A stretch of 10,422 nucleotides of DNA, from contig JANYFH010000006.1 in assembly GCA_025362705.1 (NCBI GenBank), forward strand, positions 1-10,422, written 5' to 3'. This document shows, one piece after another, positions 1 to 5,329 of this stretch. The position numbers were made by a program, and so were the translations under genes. Origin of the DNA: Betaproteobacteria bacterium. Lineage in GTDB: Bacteria; Pseudomonadota; Gammaproteobacteria; Burkholderiales; Usitatibacteraceae. Positions within the stretch are counted from its first letter, which is position 1. The number at the start of each line of letters is the position of its first letter. Under the pieces are notes generated by a model. The model was not told the DNA's origin, did not search any database, and was given only the letters and a program-made list of their open reading frames with translations.

Positions 1-985
1 GCTTGCTGCTGCCAAACTTCTAAACACATTCGAAGCGCCATTCACCGTTGAAGAAAATCTCCTCACGATTCGACCGATCATCGGCATCGCTACTTTTCCG
101 GGGCAAGCCAAGAACGCCGAAGAACTCCTGGTTCACGCCGATATTGCCAGACACATTGCGCGCAGCCGTGACGTTGCGCAGTATATTTTTCAGGCCGACG
201 ACAGGCGTGCGGCAGATACCTACACTGGCCTGAATGTCGAACTGCGCGAGGCGATACGAACCAATCAGCTTGAAGTCTACTATCAGCCAAAAATCGAATT
301 GAAGACCGGTCGGTGCCGAAGCGTGGAAGCGCTGCTGCGCTGGACGCTGCCCGGTCAAGGTGCGATTCCACCTCCGGTCGCGATCCGGGTTGCGGAGTCG
401 AATGGCATGATCGGCAGTCTCACGGAGTGGGTGTTGAATACGGCTCTGCGGCACCAGTCGGAATGGAAACACCTCGGCATCATGCTCGACGTGGCAGTGA
501 ATCTTTCCACCATCACGTTGGGCGATGCTGAGTTGCCACGCCTGGTAAGCCAGGCGCTAGGCACGTGGCAGGCAGATCCCTCGCGCCTGACGCTCGAAAT
601 TACTGAAGACGCTACCATCAACGACCTCGAATACTCGCTGGCGATCATGAATCAGTTGAAGAAAATGGGGGTAGCCCTTTCAGTAGATGATTTCGGTACC
701 GGCTATTCGTCCCTTTCGTACGTGAAGCGTTTCCCGCTGGACGAGTTGAAAATCGACAAATTGTTTGTGCAACACATGCGCGACAACAAGGGCGATCAGC
801 AAATCGTGCGGTCTGTGATCGATCTTGCGCACAACTTCGAACTCACAGTCGTCGCTGAAGGCGTGGAAGACGAAGCTACACTCAAGGATCTCAAGCGTAT
901 GGGTTGCGACATTGCGCAGGGTTTCGTGATCAGCCCGGCAATTCCTTCAGATAAGCTGATCGAATGGATGAAGCGTCGCAAATAG
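1..985 (+). CDS. GGDEF-EAL cyclic-di-GMP phosphodiesterase, 3' part (5' end outside window)
   Basis: The frame is open from base 2 to the TAG at 983-985, so this is the C-terminal ~327 residues of a larger protein; the TTG at 299 is internal. The first ~80 residues match the end of a GGDEF domain (IIGIATFP, then ADIARHIARSRD), but the usual S-GIA and AD-AMY-AK-G signatures are degraded, suggesting an inactive cyclase domain. The GGDEF motif itself lies off the left edge. From about base 270 there is a full EAL domain. The EAL triplet is at 326-334 (SVEALLRW) and is followed by VNLS, the EITE pair, DDFGTGYSSL from base 686, ELKIDK, AEGVED and QGF. These are the metal-binding and catalytic residues known for active EAL enzymes, so hydrolysis of cyclic-di-GMP to pGpG is predicted. 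Sensor domains, if any, would be upstream. The family call is secure; activity is inferred. Confidence 0.95.
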   Translation, partial: LAAAKLLNTFEAPFTVEENLLTIRPIIGIATFPGQAKNAEELLVHADIARHIARSRDVAQYIFQADDRRAADTYTGLNVELREAIRTNQLEVYYQPKIELKTGRCRSVEALLRWTLPGQGAIPPPVAIRVAESNGMIGSLTEWVLNTALRHQSEWKHLGIMLDVAVNLSTITLGDAELPRLVSQALGTWQADPSRLTLEITEDATINDLEYSLAIMNQLKKMGVALSVDDFGTGYSSLSYVKRFPLDELKIDKLFVQHMRDNKGDQQIVRSVIDLAHNFELTVVAEGVEDEATLKDLKRMGCDIAQGFVISPAIPSDKLIEWMKRRK

Positions 986-1122
986 CGAATGCCCTGCCTT
1001 TGACATTGTGCGCATACATTGCCGTTGCAGTCGCTGTGCTAACCTACGATTTCAGCGTAGCGCTTGACGTTGGTCGGTCGTCTTTCCGCCGCGTTCAACC
1101 CGTGTAACCTTTGAGTCTCCCC

Positions 1123-1515
1123 ATGAATCTCAATACTGAACAAGTCGCCGAACTCCTTGCAGGAATTGCCCGCTCGCAACAAGCAATTATCGATGCCATC
1201 GAAAGTGAGAGCGGCGGCTGGCGGAACACACACCTACTGCCGAAGCTCAACACTGCGTCCAACATGCGCCTGGCAACTGCGCGGTTACTCGATATCCCCT
1301 CACGCATCCTGTTGCGTTCGCAGGGCCGCATACCGATGGATGTTGCAACGATCGCCCGGGCGCTGGAAGAAGCAGTTGGAAGCACGGCGCCAGTAGCGAC
1401 AAAGCCGCTCTCGGCGGCTGCGCCGATGGCGGCACCGGTCGTTGCTGCCGCAGCCGTAGCCGCGATGCCAACCAGCGAAACCGACGGCGAACTCGGCAAT
1501 TTCTTCGATACTTGA
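1123..1515 (+). CDS. Hypothetical Ala/Pro-rich protein
   Basis: A 130-residue protein I do not recognise. Residues 1-87 look helical and soluble (MNLNTEQVAELLAGIARSQQ at the start, basic and Leu/Ile-rich later). Residues ~88-117 are a low-complexity Ala/Pro/Val stretch typical of a flexible linker, and the last ~13 residues are acidic (ETDGELGNFFDT). There is no signal peptide or membrane helix. The ATG at 1123 is chosen over an in-frame TTG at 1111, although neither has a good Shine-Dalgarno sequence. It starts 137 bases after the EAL gene; that gap holds a short inverted repeat (CTACG at 1044-1048, CGTAG at 1056-1060) and a lone TTGACA at 1000-1005 without a convincing -10 box. The next gene follows after 58 bases on the same strand, so co-transcription is possible. 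Coding is likely from the length, the composition and the orderly end; function is unknown. Confidence 0.6.
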   Translation: MNLNTEQVAELLAGIARSQQAIIDAIESESGGWRNTHLLPKLNTASNMRLATARLLDIPSRILLRSQGRIPMDVATIARALEEAVGSTAPVATKPLSAAAPMAAPVVAAAAVAAMPTSETDGELGNFFDT

Positions 1516-1563
1516 AAATCATCTGGATACAAGCTGGCGCTTAGCGCGTATGACCGAACTCGT

Positions 1564-1569
1564 GGAGGA
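1564..1569 (+). promoter_or_regulatory. Strong ribosome binding site that sets the start at 1574
   Basis: GGAGGA lies five to six bases before the ATG at 1574 and inside the reading frame opened by the earlier ATG at 1550. It therefore favours 1574 as the true start, which also places the signal peptide right at the N-terminus. Confidence 0.8.
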
Positions 1570-1573
1570 AATA

Positions 1574-2179
1574 ATGGCCTCATCAAAATCCCCAAGCGCG
1601 CATCGCAACAATTTTTTGGTTGTCATGGCGACCATCACGGCCTTTTGCACACTCGCTACCGCATCAGAATCGGAGGCGAAAATTACCGCATTCTTCTCCG
1701 TGGGTTCCACCTGCGCAGGCGTTCCCTCAGCCAGTTTTGAAACCGGTGGCTCAACTGTAAAAATGTCGCTATGCGTGAATGCGACTACCGAAACGCTATG
1801 CGGTTATACTGCCAAATTGCAGGCGGCAGACATACGCAATAGTGGTCGCTTCAAAGTCACATCGGTGGCATTCGGCGCAAATTATTCTGATCCCAACAGC
1901 GACCTGGCCCTTCCGATTGCCATCACACACCCGGCCGCAACGTCGGATTTCGGTGCCACGGTCTCGCGCATCGGCGTAACGACCACAGCGAGCCAATTGC
2001 TCGAGACTTTCGATATTTCGCCACAGGCGGGCACGAAGCCGGGTACTTACGCGATCAGTCTTGCCCCAACATCTTCTGTTGGCGTGAGCCTGGACAACAC
2101 CTGCGCAATGCCCACTGATTCACCCATCGATGCCAGCTTCAAACTGATACAGCGCCCCTCCAAAACGAACGCCAAATAG
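1574..2179 (+). CDS. Exported protein of unknown function with four mature cysteines
   Basis: A 201-residue protein. Residues 1-35 form a signal peptide: basic residues around position 11, a hydrophobic core at about 14-30 (FLVVMATITAFCTLATA), and cleavage after ATA (30) or SEA (35). The mature part is rich in Thr/Ser/Ala, alternates like beta strands, and has Cys at 47, 67, 76 and 177, enough for two disulfides in the periplasm or outside the cell. There is no lipobox, no LPXTG-like sorting signal and no PEP-CTERM tail. I cannot assign a family; a small beta-sandwich such as an extracellular binding or fimbrial-like protein is a guess only. The start is fixed by GGAGGA at 1564. It lies 58 bases after the Ala/Pro-rich gene and may share its transcript. 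No terminator with a T-run is visible after the stop. Confidence 0.75.
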   Translation: MASSKSPSAHRNNFLVVMATITAFCTLATASESEAKITAFFSVGSTCAGVPSASFETGGSTVKMSLCVNATTETLCGYTAKLQAADIRNSGRFKVTSVAFGANYSDPNSDLALPIAITHPAATSDFGATVSRIGVTTTASQLLETFDISPQAGTKPGTYAISLAPTSSVGVSLDNTCAMPTDSPIDASFKLIQRPSKTNAK

Positions 2180-2203
2180 CAGCTTGCACGACTTTGAGCA
2201 ACT

Positions 2204-2258
2204 GTCGATTCGACGCCTGACCGGTCAGATTTGCCTACCTTTCATCCAAGGTCGAATC
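2204..2258. repeat. Nested inverted repeats
   Basis: Three overlapping symmetries are visible. GTCGA-T-TCGAC is an 11-base palindrome at 2204-2214. CTGACCGGTCAG is a perfect 12-base palindrome at 2217-2228. GATTCGAC (2207-2214) is the exact reverse complement of GTCGAATC (2251-2258), enclosing the 12-base palindrome. They could be operator sites or an RNA fold with an 8-bp outer stem. No T-run follows, so this is not a classical terminator of the gene ending at 2179. Confidence 0.5.
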
Positions 2259-2278
2259 CACGATAAATCCATACAACG

Positions 2279-2334
2279 CCAGCATTGGTGCGGCTTTCAG
2301 AGGTTTTTTGCCATGAAAATGCCGCCGATGCTGG
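2279..2334 (+). other. Possible RNA stem-loop enclosing a start codon
   Basis: CCAGCAT (2279-2285) pairs with ATGCTGG (2328-2334), and GCGGC (2290-2294) pairs with GCCGC (2321-2325). That gives 12 pairs with a 4x2 internal loop. The 26-base apical loop contains an AGAGG Shine-Dalgarno-like element (2299-2303) and the ATG at 2313. Such a layout could expose or hide a translation start, but the fold has not been calculated. Confidence 0.35.
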
Positions 2335-2435
2335 GGCTTGATTTATTTATGCTGGTATACACCCTGCGTGAGTCGTACCCGGACATCGATACAGCCGTCA
2401 CATTCACGACACAATTGACCCGCAAATTGCGATGA
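2313..2435 (+). CDS. Possible 40-residue small protein
   Basis: A short frame beginning MKMPPMLGLDLFMLVYTL and ending with a basic TTQLTRKLR tail, with no match to any family I know. An AGAGG element sits nine bases before the ATG. The frame is open upstream to a TTG at 2184, but that extension has no ribosome binding site and reads through the nested palindromes, so I prefer the ATG. It lies alone in a gene-poor gap, 133 bases after the exported protein. The rest of that gap, 2436-2565, shows no gene; it has only a weak promoter-like pair (TTGTCA at 2479, TAGAAA at 2503, 18 bases between). Coding is uncertain. Confidence 0.3.
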   Translation: MKMPPMLGLDLFMLVYTLRESYPDIDTAVTFTTQLTRKLR

Positions 2436-2582
2436 ATGTACTTGCGTACCATGCATTTTTGCAGGTAGTATTTCTCCGTTGTCAATGAGATTTCGCACTC
2501 CTTAGAAAATTTTCAGGGTCAGCGAGACGCGGCGACAGCGCATTTGCTTTTGAGGAGTAGAAGCAATGTTGATGCAGGTAGC

Positions 2583-2747
2583 ATGCGAGTAGCCCTTCAC
2601 GCACTGCGCGAACTTCGCGCAGCGGGCCTCGCGCATCACGCAAAACCGGGCGCTGAGCCTCTCACCGTAGTTGTCGGTCTCCTTTCCGGTGCCTTGTTGG
2701 GAGGCATCCTGTGGATTCTGCTCTTGCGTTTAACCTGGTTTAGCTAA
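2583..2747 (+). CDS. Small single-helix membrane protein
   Basis: Fifty-four residues: a basic amphipathic N-terminus (MRVALHALRELRAAGLAHHAK) and one strong membrane helix at about 28-50 (VVVGLLSGALLGGILWILLL), ending LTWFS. The clean hydrophobic segment is the main reason to believe it. The start is unsure. ATG 2583 has only a weak AGG a few bases upstream. A better Shine-Dalgarno (GAGGA, 2552-2556) precedes an ATG at 2566 in another frame, which encodes only eight residues and stops at 2590-2592, overlapping this start. Either that is a leader peptide coupled to this gene, or a frameshift has split a longer N-terminus. An in-frame TTG at 2544 is another option. It converges on hyi, with 16 bases between the stops. 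Confidence 0.45.
   Translation: MRVALHALRELRAAGLAHHAKPGAEPLTVVVGLLSGALLGGILWILLLRLTWFS
2604..2622. repeat. Perfect 19-base palindrome
   Basis: CTGCGCGAA and TTCGCGCAG are exact reverse complements around a single C (2613). As RNA this gives a 7-bp GC-rich stem with an AACTT loop. It lies in codons 8-14 of the small membrane protein frame. No T-run follows it, so it is not an intrinsic terminator; a protein-binding site or a structured mRNA start is possible. Confidence 0.6.
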
Positions 2748-2763
2748 GTCTCGTAATTCTGCT

Positions 2764-3585
2764 TCATCCCTCGCTGTCATGGCCGTAATCCTTGAACCAG
2801 CCTAGCGTCTCTTCGGTGCGCTTGCCTATGCTCGGTCGATACTCGGCACTCACCCAGCCGCCGTATTTGCCACTCACGACCATGCGTGCCACTTGCTTGA
2901 AGATATCCCGATAGTCGATCACGCCGGTACCCGGTTCATTGCGACCCGGCGTATCTGCAAACTGAATATGGCCGATGCGCGGAAGTAACCTTTTGATTGT
3001 TGCCCCCAATGCGCTCGCCCCGCCGCCTTCCATGATCTGCATGTGATAGCAATCGAATTGCAGCTTGAGACTGTCGACACCAACAGCATCCATCACACGA
3101 ATTGCGTGAGTCGTATTGCTGACCAAATAACCGGGCACGTCCTGTGTATTGATCGGCTCAAGATTCAGCGCCAGATTCACATGCGCGCATTCGCGTGCGG
3201 CGTAGCGCAAATTTGTGATCAATGCAGCTTCGCACAAACCGGCATCCATGCCCGACGATTGCACACCTGCGAGACAATTGAGCTGCGGCACGCCAATAGC
3301 AAGCGCGTATTCAATCGCTTCAGATACACACAAACGAAATGTCTCTTCCCGCCCGGGCACCCCGGCGAATCCCCATTCACCACATGCTGCCAAACCTGAG
3401 CGAACATTGATCAACACAGGAACAAGCCGGTGATAGTCCAGTTGCGCGCGTACGTCGCGGGAATCGTATTCGTACGGGTAGTGAAATTCAACCGCATCAA
3501 ACCCGGCAGCACGCGCGGCACCGAAGCGTTCCAGAAAGGGTAGCTCGGTGAACATGAATGAAATATTGGCGGCGAAGCGGAGCAT
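2764..3585 (-). CDS. hyi: Hydroxypyruvate isomerase
   Basis: A 273-residue TIM-barrel enzyme of the xylose-isomerase-like superfamily, expected to interconvert hydroxypyruvate and tartronate semialdehyde in the cytoplasm (glyoxylate and glycerate metabolism). The diagnostic segments are all present in order: MLRFAANISFMF at the start, FDAVEFHYPY, the metal/catalytic Glu143 in LNLEPINTQDVPGY, FDCYHMQ at 178-184, GHIQFADTPGRNEPGTG at 205-221, and Glu248 in GWVSAEYRPS. The length is normal, slightly longer than the ~258 residues of the E. coli enzyme. The frame stays open upstream to 4185, but homology begins at the ATG at 3585, and the extension is only the antisense of the NYN gene. The usual partners (glyoxylate carboligase, tartronate semialdehyde reductase) are not in the window. 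A related sugar isomerase of the same fold is the alternative. Confidence 0.88.
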   Translation of the reverse strand: MLRFAANISFMFTELPFLERFGAARAAGFDAVEFHYPYEYDSRDVRAQLDYHRLVPVLINVRSGLAACGEWGFAGVPGREETFRLCVSEAIEYALAIGVPQLNCLAGVQSSGMDAGLCEAALITNLRYAARECAHVNLALNLEPINTQDVPGYLVSNTTHAIRVMDAVGVDSLKLQFDCYHMQIMEGGGASALGATIKRLLPRIGHIQFADTPGRNEPGTGVIDYRDIFKQVARMVVSGKYGGWVSAEYRPSIGKRTEETLGWFKDYGHDSEG

Positions 3586-3615
3586 CGAAGGCGGCACGAT
3601 AGGTGAACGGTCACG

Positions 3616-3644
3616 AGTATGATGGATAAGTACGCCGATGCCAA
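3616..3644 (-). promoter_or_regulatory. Candidate hyi promoter
   Basis: Read on the minus strand, TTGGCA (3644-3639) and CATACT (3621-3616) are separated by 17 bases and match five and four of the six consensus positions. They lie about 30 bases upstream of the hyi ATG in the 105-base divergent gap shared with the NYN gene. For the opposite direction only a weak TTGACC at 3648 is visible. Confidence 0.35.
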
Positions 3645-3690
3645 AAATTGACCTCGCGTGGCAACGAATAATTTTTTGAAAGAAACCAAA

Positions 3691-4515
3691 ATGGCTGGAC
3701 AACCCGAAATTACCAACATGGCTTTGTTCTGTGACTTTGAGAACGTCGCTATTGGCGTTCGCGACGCGAAGTATCCGGAATTCGATATTAAAAAAGTACT
3801 TGAACGCTTGTTGGTCAAGGGCAGCATCGTTGTCAAAAAAGCTTATTGCGACTGGGATCGCTACAAAGAATTCAAGAAGACAATGCACGAGGCGGCATTC
3901 GAGCTGATTGAAATTCCTCACGTGCGGCAATCCGGAAAAAATTCCGCAGACATTCGCCTGGTGGTCGATGCACTCGACCTCTGCTATACCAAGGCGCACG
4001 TCGATACCTTTGTCATCATCAGCGGCGACTCTGATTTTTCGCCGCTGGTATCCAAACTGAAGGAAAACAATAAACGTGTGATCGGCGTCGGCGTGAAAGA
4101 TTCGACATCGGATTTGCTGAGCGGCGCGTGTCACGAGTTTATTTATTACGACGATCTGGTCCGCGCGCAGGAAGCGAAGAAACAAGCCAGCAAGCGAGCC
4201 ACGGCCAAACCCGCCGCATCCAAAACAAAAGAAGCGGCGCAGAAACCCGAAGATGACAAGCGCCTTGAAGTGCTTGAGTTTCTTGTCGATACCGTTGAGG
4301 ATTTAATCAACGAACGCGGCTCGGATGAAAAGCTTTGGGGCTCAATGGTGAAACCAACAATGCAGCGGCGCAAGCCTGGTTTCAATGAGTCCTCCTACGG
4401 TTATCGCAGCTTCAAGGAATTGGTCGAGGATGCGGAGAAACGCAAAATGGTCGTCGTGGTGCGGGATGACAAATCGGGGCAATACACGATTCGGTTGCCG
4501 GCGAGTAATGCCTGA
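3691..4515 (+). CDS. NYN-domain ribonuclease-like protein with OST-HTH/LOTUS domain
   Basis: A 274-residue protein in two parts. Residues ~9-155 form a NYN (PIN-like, LabA/DUF88) nuclease domain with the expected acidic residues: Asp15 in ALFCDFENV, Asp87 in NSADIRLVVDAL, and Asp113/Asp115 in ISGDSDFSPL, which in this fold bind metal for RNA cleavage. A Lys/Ala-rich linker follows (~158-190). Residues ~191-270 match an OST-HTH/LOTUS winged-helix domain (KLWGSMVKPTMQRRKPGF, then YGYRSFKELVEDAE and YTIRL), a fold known to bind RNA. A cytoplasmic role in RNA turnover is inferred; no substrate is known from the sequence. ATG 3691 is preferred over GTG 3658, which has no ribosome binding site and lies before the conserved region. 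The gene stands alone, divergent from hyi. Confidence 0.88.
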   Translation: MAGQPEITNMALFCDFENVAIGVRDAKYPEFDIKKVLERLLVKGSIVVKKAYCDWDRYKEFKKTMHEAAFELIEIPHVRQSGKNSADIRLVVDALDLCYTKAHVDTFVIISGDSDFSPLVSKLKENNKRVIGVGVKDSTSDLLSGACHEFIYYDDLVRAQEAKKQASKRATAKPAASKTKEAAQKPEDDKRLEVLEFLVDTVEDLINERGSDEKLWGSMVKPTMQRRKPGFNESSYGYRSFKELVEDAEKRKMVVVVRDDKSGQYTIRLPASNA

Positions 4516-4538
4516 ATGGCCAGGGCAACGCTGTCACC

Positions 4539-4578
4539 GCGCCTGTTCTTGTGTTTTCCACTATTGCACACAAGGCGC
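4539..4578. other. Imperfect inverted repeat after the NYN gene
   Basis: CTTGTGT (4548-4554) is complementary to ACACAAG (4568-4574), and GCGC at 4539-4542 can pair with GCGC at 4575-4578 across a five-base bulge. It lies 24 bases after the NYN stop. There is no T-run on either side, so I do not call it an intrinsic terminator. Nothing else is seen between 4516 and 4618. Confidence 0.3.
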
Positions 4579-4618
4579 ACATGACCGATTCTCACGCAAT
4601 TGGCCGCAAAAATACTTC

Positions 4619-4648
4619 TTGACATGATACGAACGGTCGTACTATTAT
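4619..4648 (+). promoter_or_regulatory. Promoter of the tetR-hydrolase-ligase operon
   Basis: A consensus -35 box TTGACA (4619-4624) and a near-consensus -10 box TATTAT (4643-4648) are 18 bases apart. Transcription would start at about 4654-4656, at or next to the tetR ATG (4656), so the mRNA may have no leader. No Shine-Dalgarno is visible between the -10 box and the ATG. Confidence 0.75.
4628..4641. promoter_or_regulatory. Probable TetR operator
   Basis: TACGAACGGTCGTA is a 14-base palindrome with one mismatched central pair. It lies entirely between the -35 and -10 boxes, where a bound dimer would block RNA polymerase. The ACGAAC-type half sites resemble operators known for several proteobacterial TetR regulators. 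The likely ligand is the TetR protein encoded immediately downstream; this is inference from position. Confidence 0.65.
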
Positions 4649-4655
4649 TCGCACC

Positions 4656-5306
4656 ATGTCAGCATTACCAACAAAACTTTCCAAGGGCGAAGAGACCCGC
4701 GCTGTAATCCTTGAGGCTGCCGTGCAGCATGCGGGGGTGCATGGATTTGACGCCCTCACCATCGGTCTGCTCGCCGAGCAGACCGGTTTGTCCAAGAGCG
4801 GTTTGTTTGCGCATTTTGGTTCCAAGGAAGAATTGCAGATCGCGACGCTCGACGAAGCGGTGCGCCGCTACAACGAGGTCGCGTTTATTCCGGCATTGAA
4901 AGCGCCGCGCGGATTGCGGCGCCTGTCCGTTGTTTTTGATAACTGGCTACAGTGGATCGAACGCAGTGGCCTGAAGGCCTGCCCGATGATTGCGGCGAAT
5001 ACCGAATTCGACGACCGGCCGGGCCCGATGCGCGATGCGGTCGTGGAACATATGCAGCGCATGCATGACCAAATCATGCGCGGCGTGCAAATGGCCATCG
5101 ACACCGGTGAATTCGCCGCCGATACCGATCCGGAGCAGTTCGCGTTCGAGTTGTTCGGCATTATTTCGAGCTGCTATCGCTCACGCAATCTGTTCGAGGA
5201 CGCCAAAGCCAACGAGCGGGCGCGCAAGGCTTTTGACAGGCTCACGTCGTCCAGTCTGGCGCAAAAAAATCCCGGTAGCAGCGTCGCGCGTCGCGCAATC
5301 AAGTAG
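4656..5306 (+). CDS. TetR family transcriptional repressor
   Basis: A 216-residue regulator. The N-terminal DNA-binding domain is at about 12-60, with the helix-turn-helix at 34-54 (LTIGLLAEQTGLSKSGLFAHF), the family hallmark. The C-terminal ligand-binding and dimerisation half contains a motif seen in many such regulators (ACPMIAANTEFDDRPGP, about residues 108-124). The length is typical. It is the first gene of a run of four on the same strand, and a palindrome in its own promoter points to autorepression. Induction would come from a small molecule, plausibly an acyl-CoA, fatty acid or ester linked to the downstream enzymes, but nothing in the sequence identifies it. The hydrolase start lies 23 bases after the stop. 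Confidence 0.92.
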   Translation: MSALPTKLSKGEETRAVILEAAVQHAGVHGFDALTIGLLAEQTGLSKSGLFAHFGSKEELQIATLDEAVRRYNEVAFIPALKAPRGLRRLSVVFDNWLQWIERSGLKACPMIAANTEFDDRPGPMRDAVVEHMQRMHDQIMRGVQMAIDTGEFAADTDPEQFAFELFGIISSCYRSRNLFEDAKANERARKAFDRLTSSSLAQKNPGSSVARRAIK

Positions 5307-5329
5307 TTCTTTCCGAGAAGGAGATCATC

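Noticed and set aside
20..472. A 150-residue minus-strand frame
   Set aside because: It lies antisense to the well-supported GGDEF-EAL gene and its protein looks like shadow composition with no family features.
1000..1050. Promoter for the Ala/Pro-rich gene from TTGACA at 1000
   Set aside because: No acceptable -10 box lies 16-18 bases downstream; TACATT is only 9 bases away and TACGAT is 39 bases away.
2184..2312. N-terminal extension of the 40-residue frame from TTG 2184
   Set aside because: There is no ribosome binding site, it begins only five bases after the previous stop with a rare start codon, and it runs through the palindrome cluster.
3586..4185. A 600-base N-terminal extension of hyi on the minus strand
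   Set aside because: It is exactly antisense to the NYN-LOTUS coding region, has no recognisable domain, and the isomerase family begins at the ATG at 3585.
4539..4578. Intrinsic terminator after the NYN gene
   Set aside because: The stem is bulged with a 13-base loop and no T-run follows on either strand.
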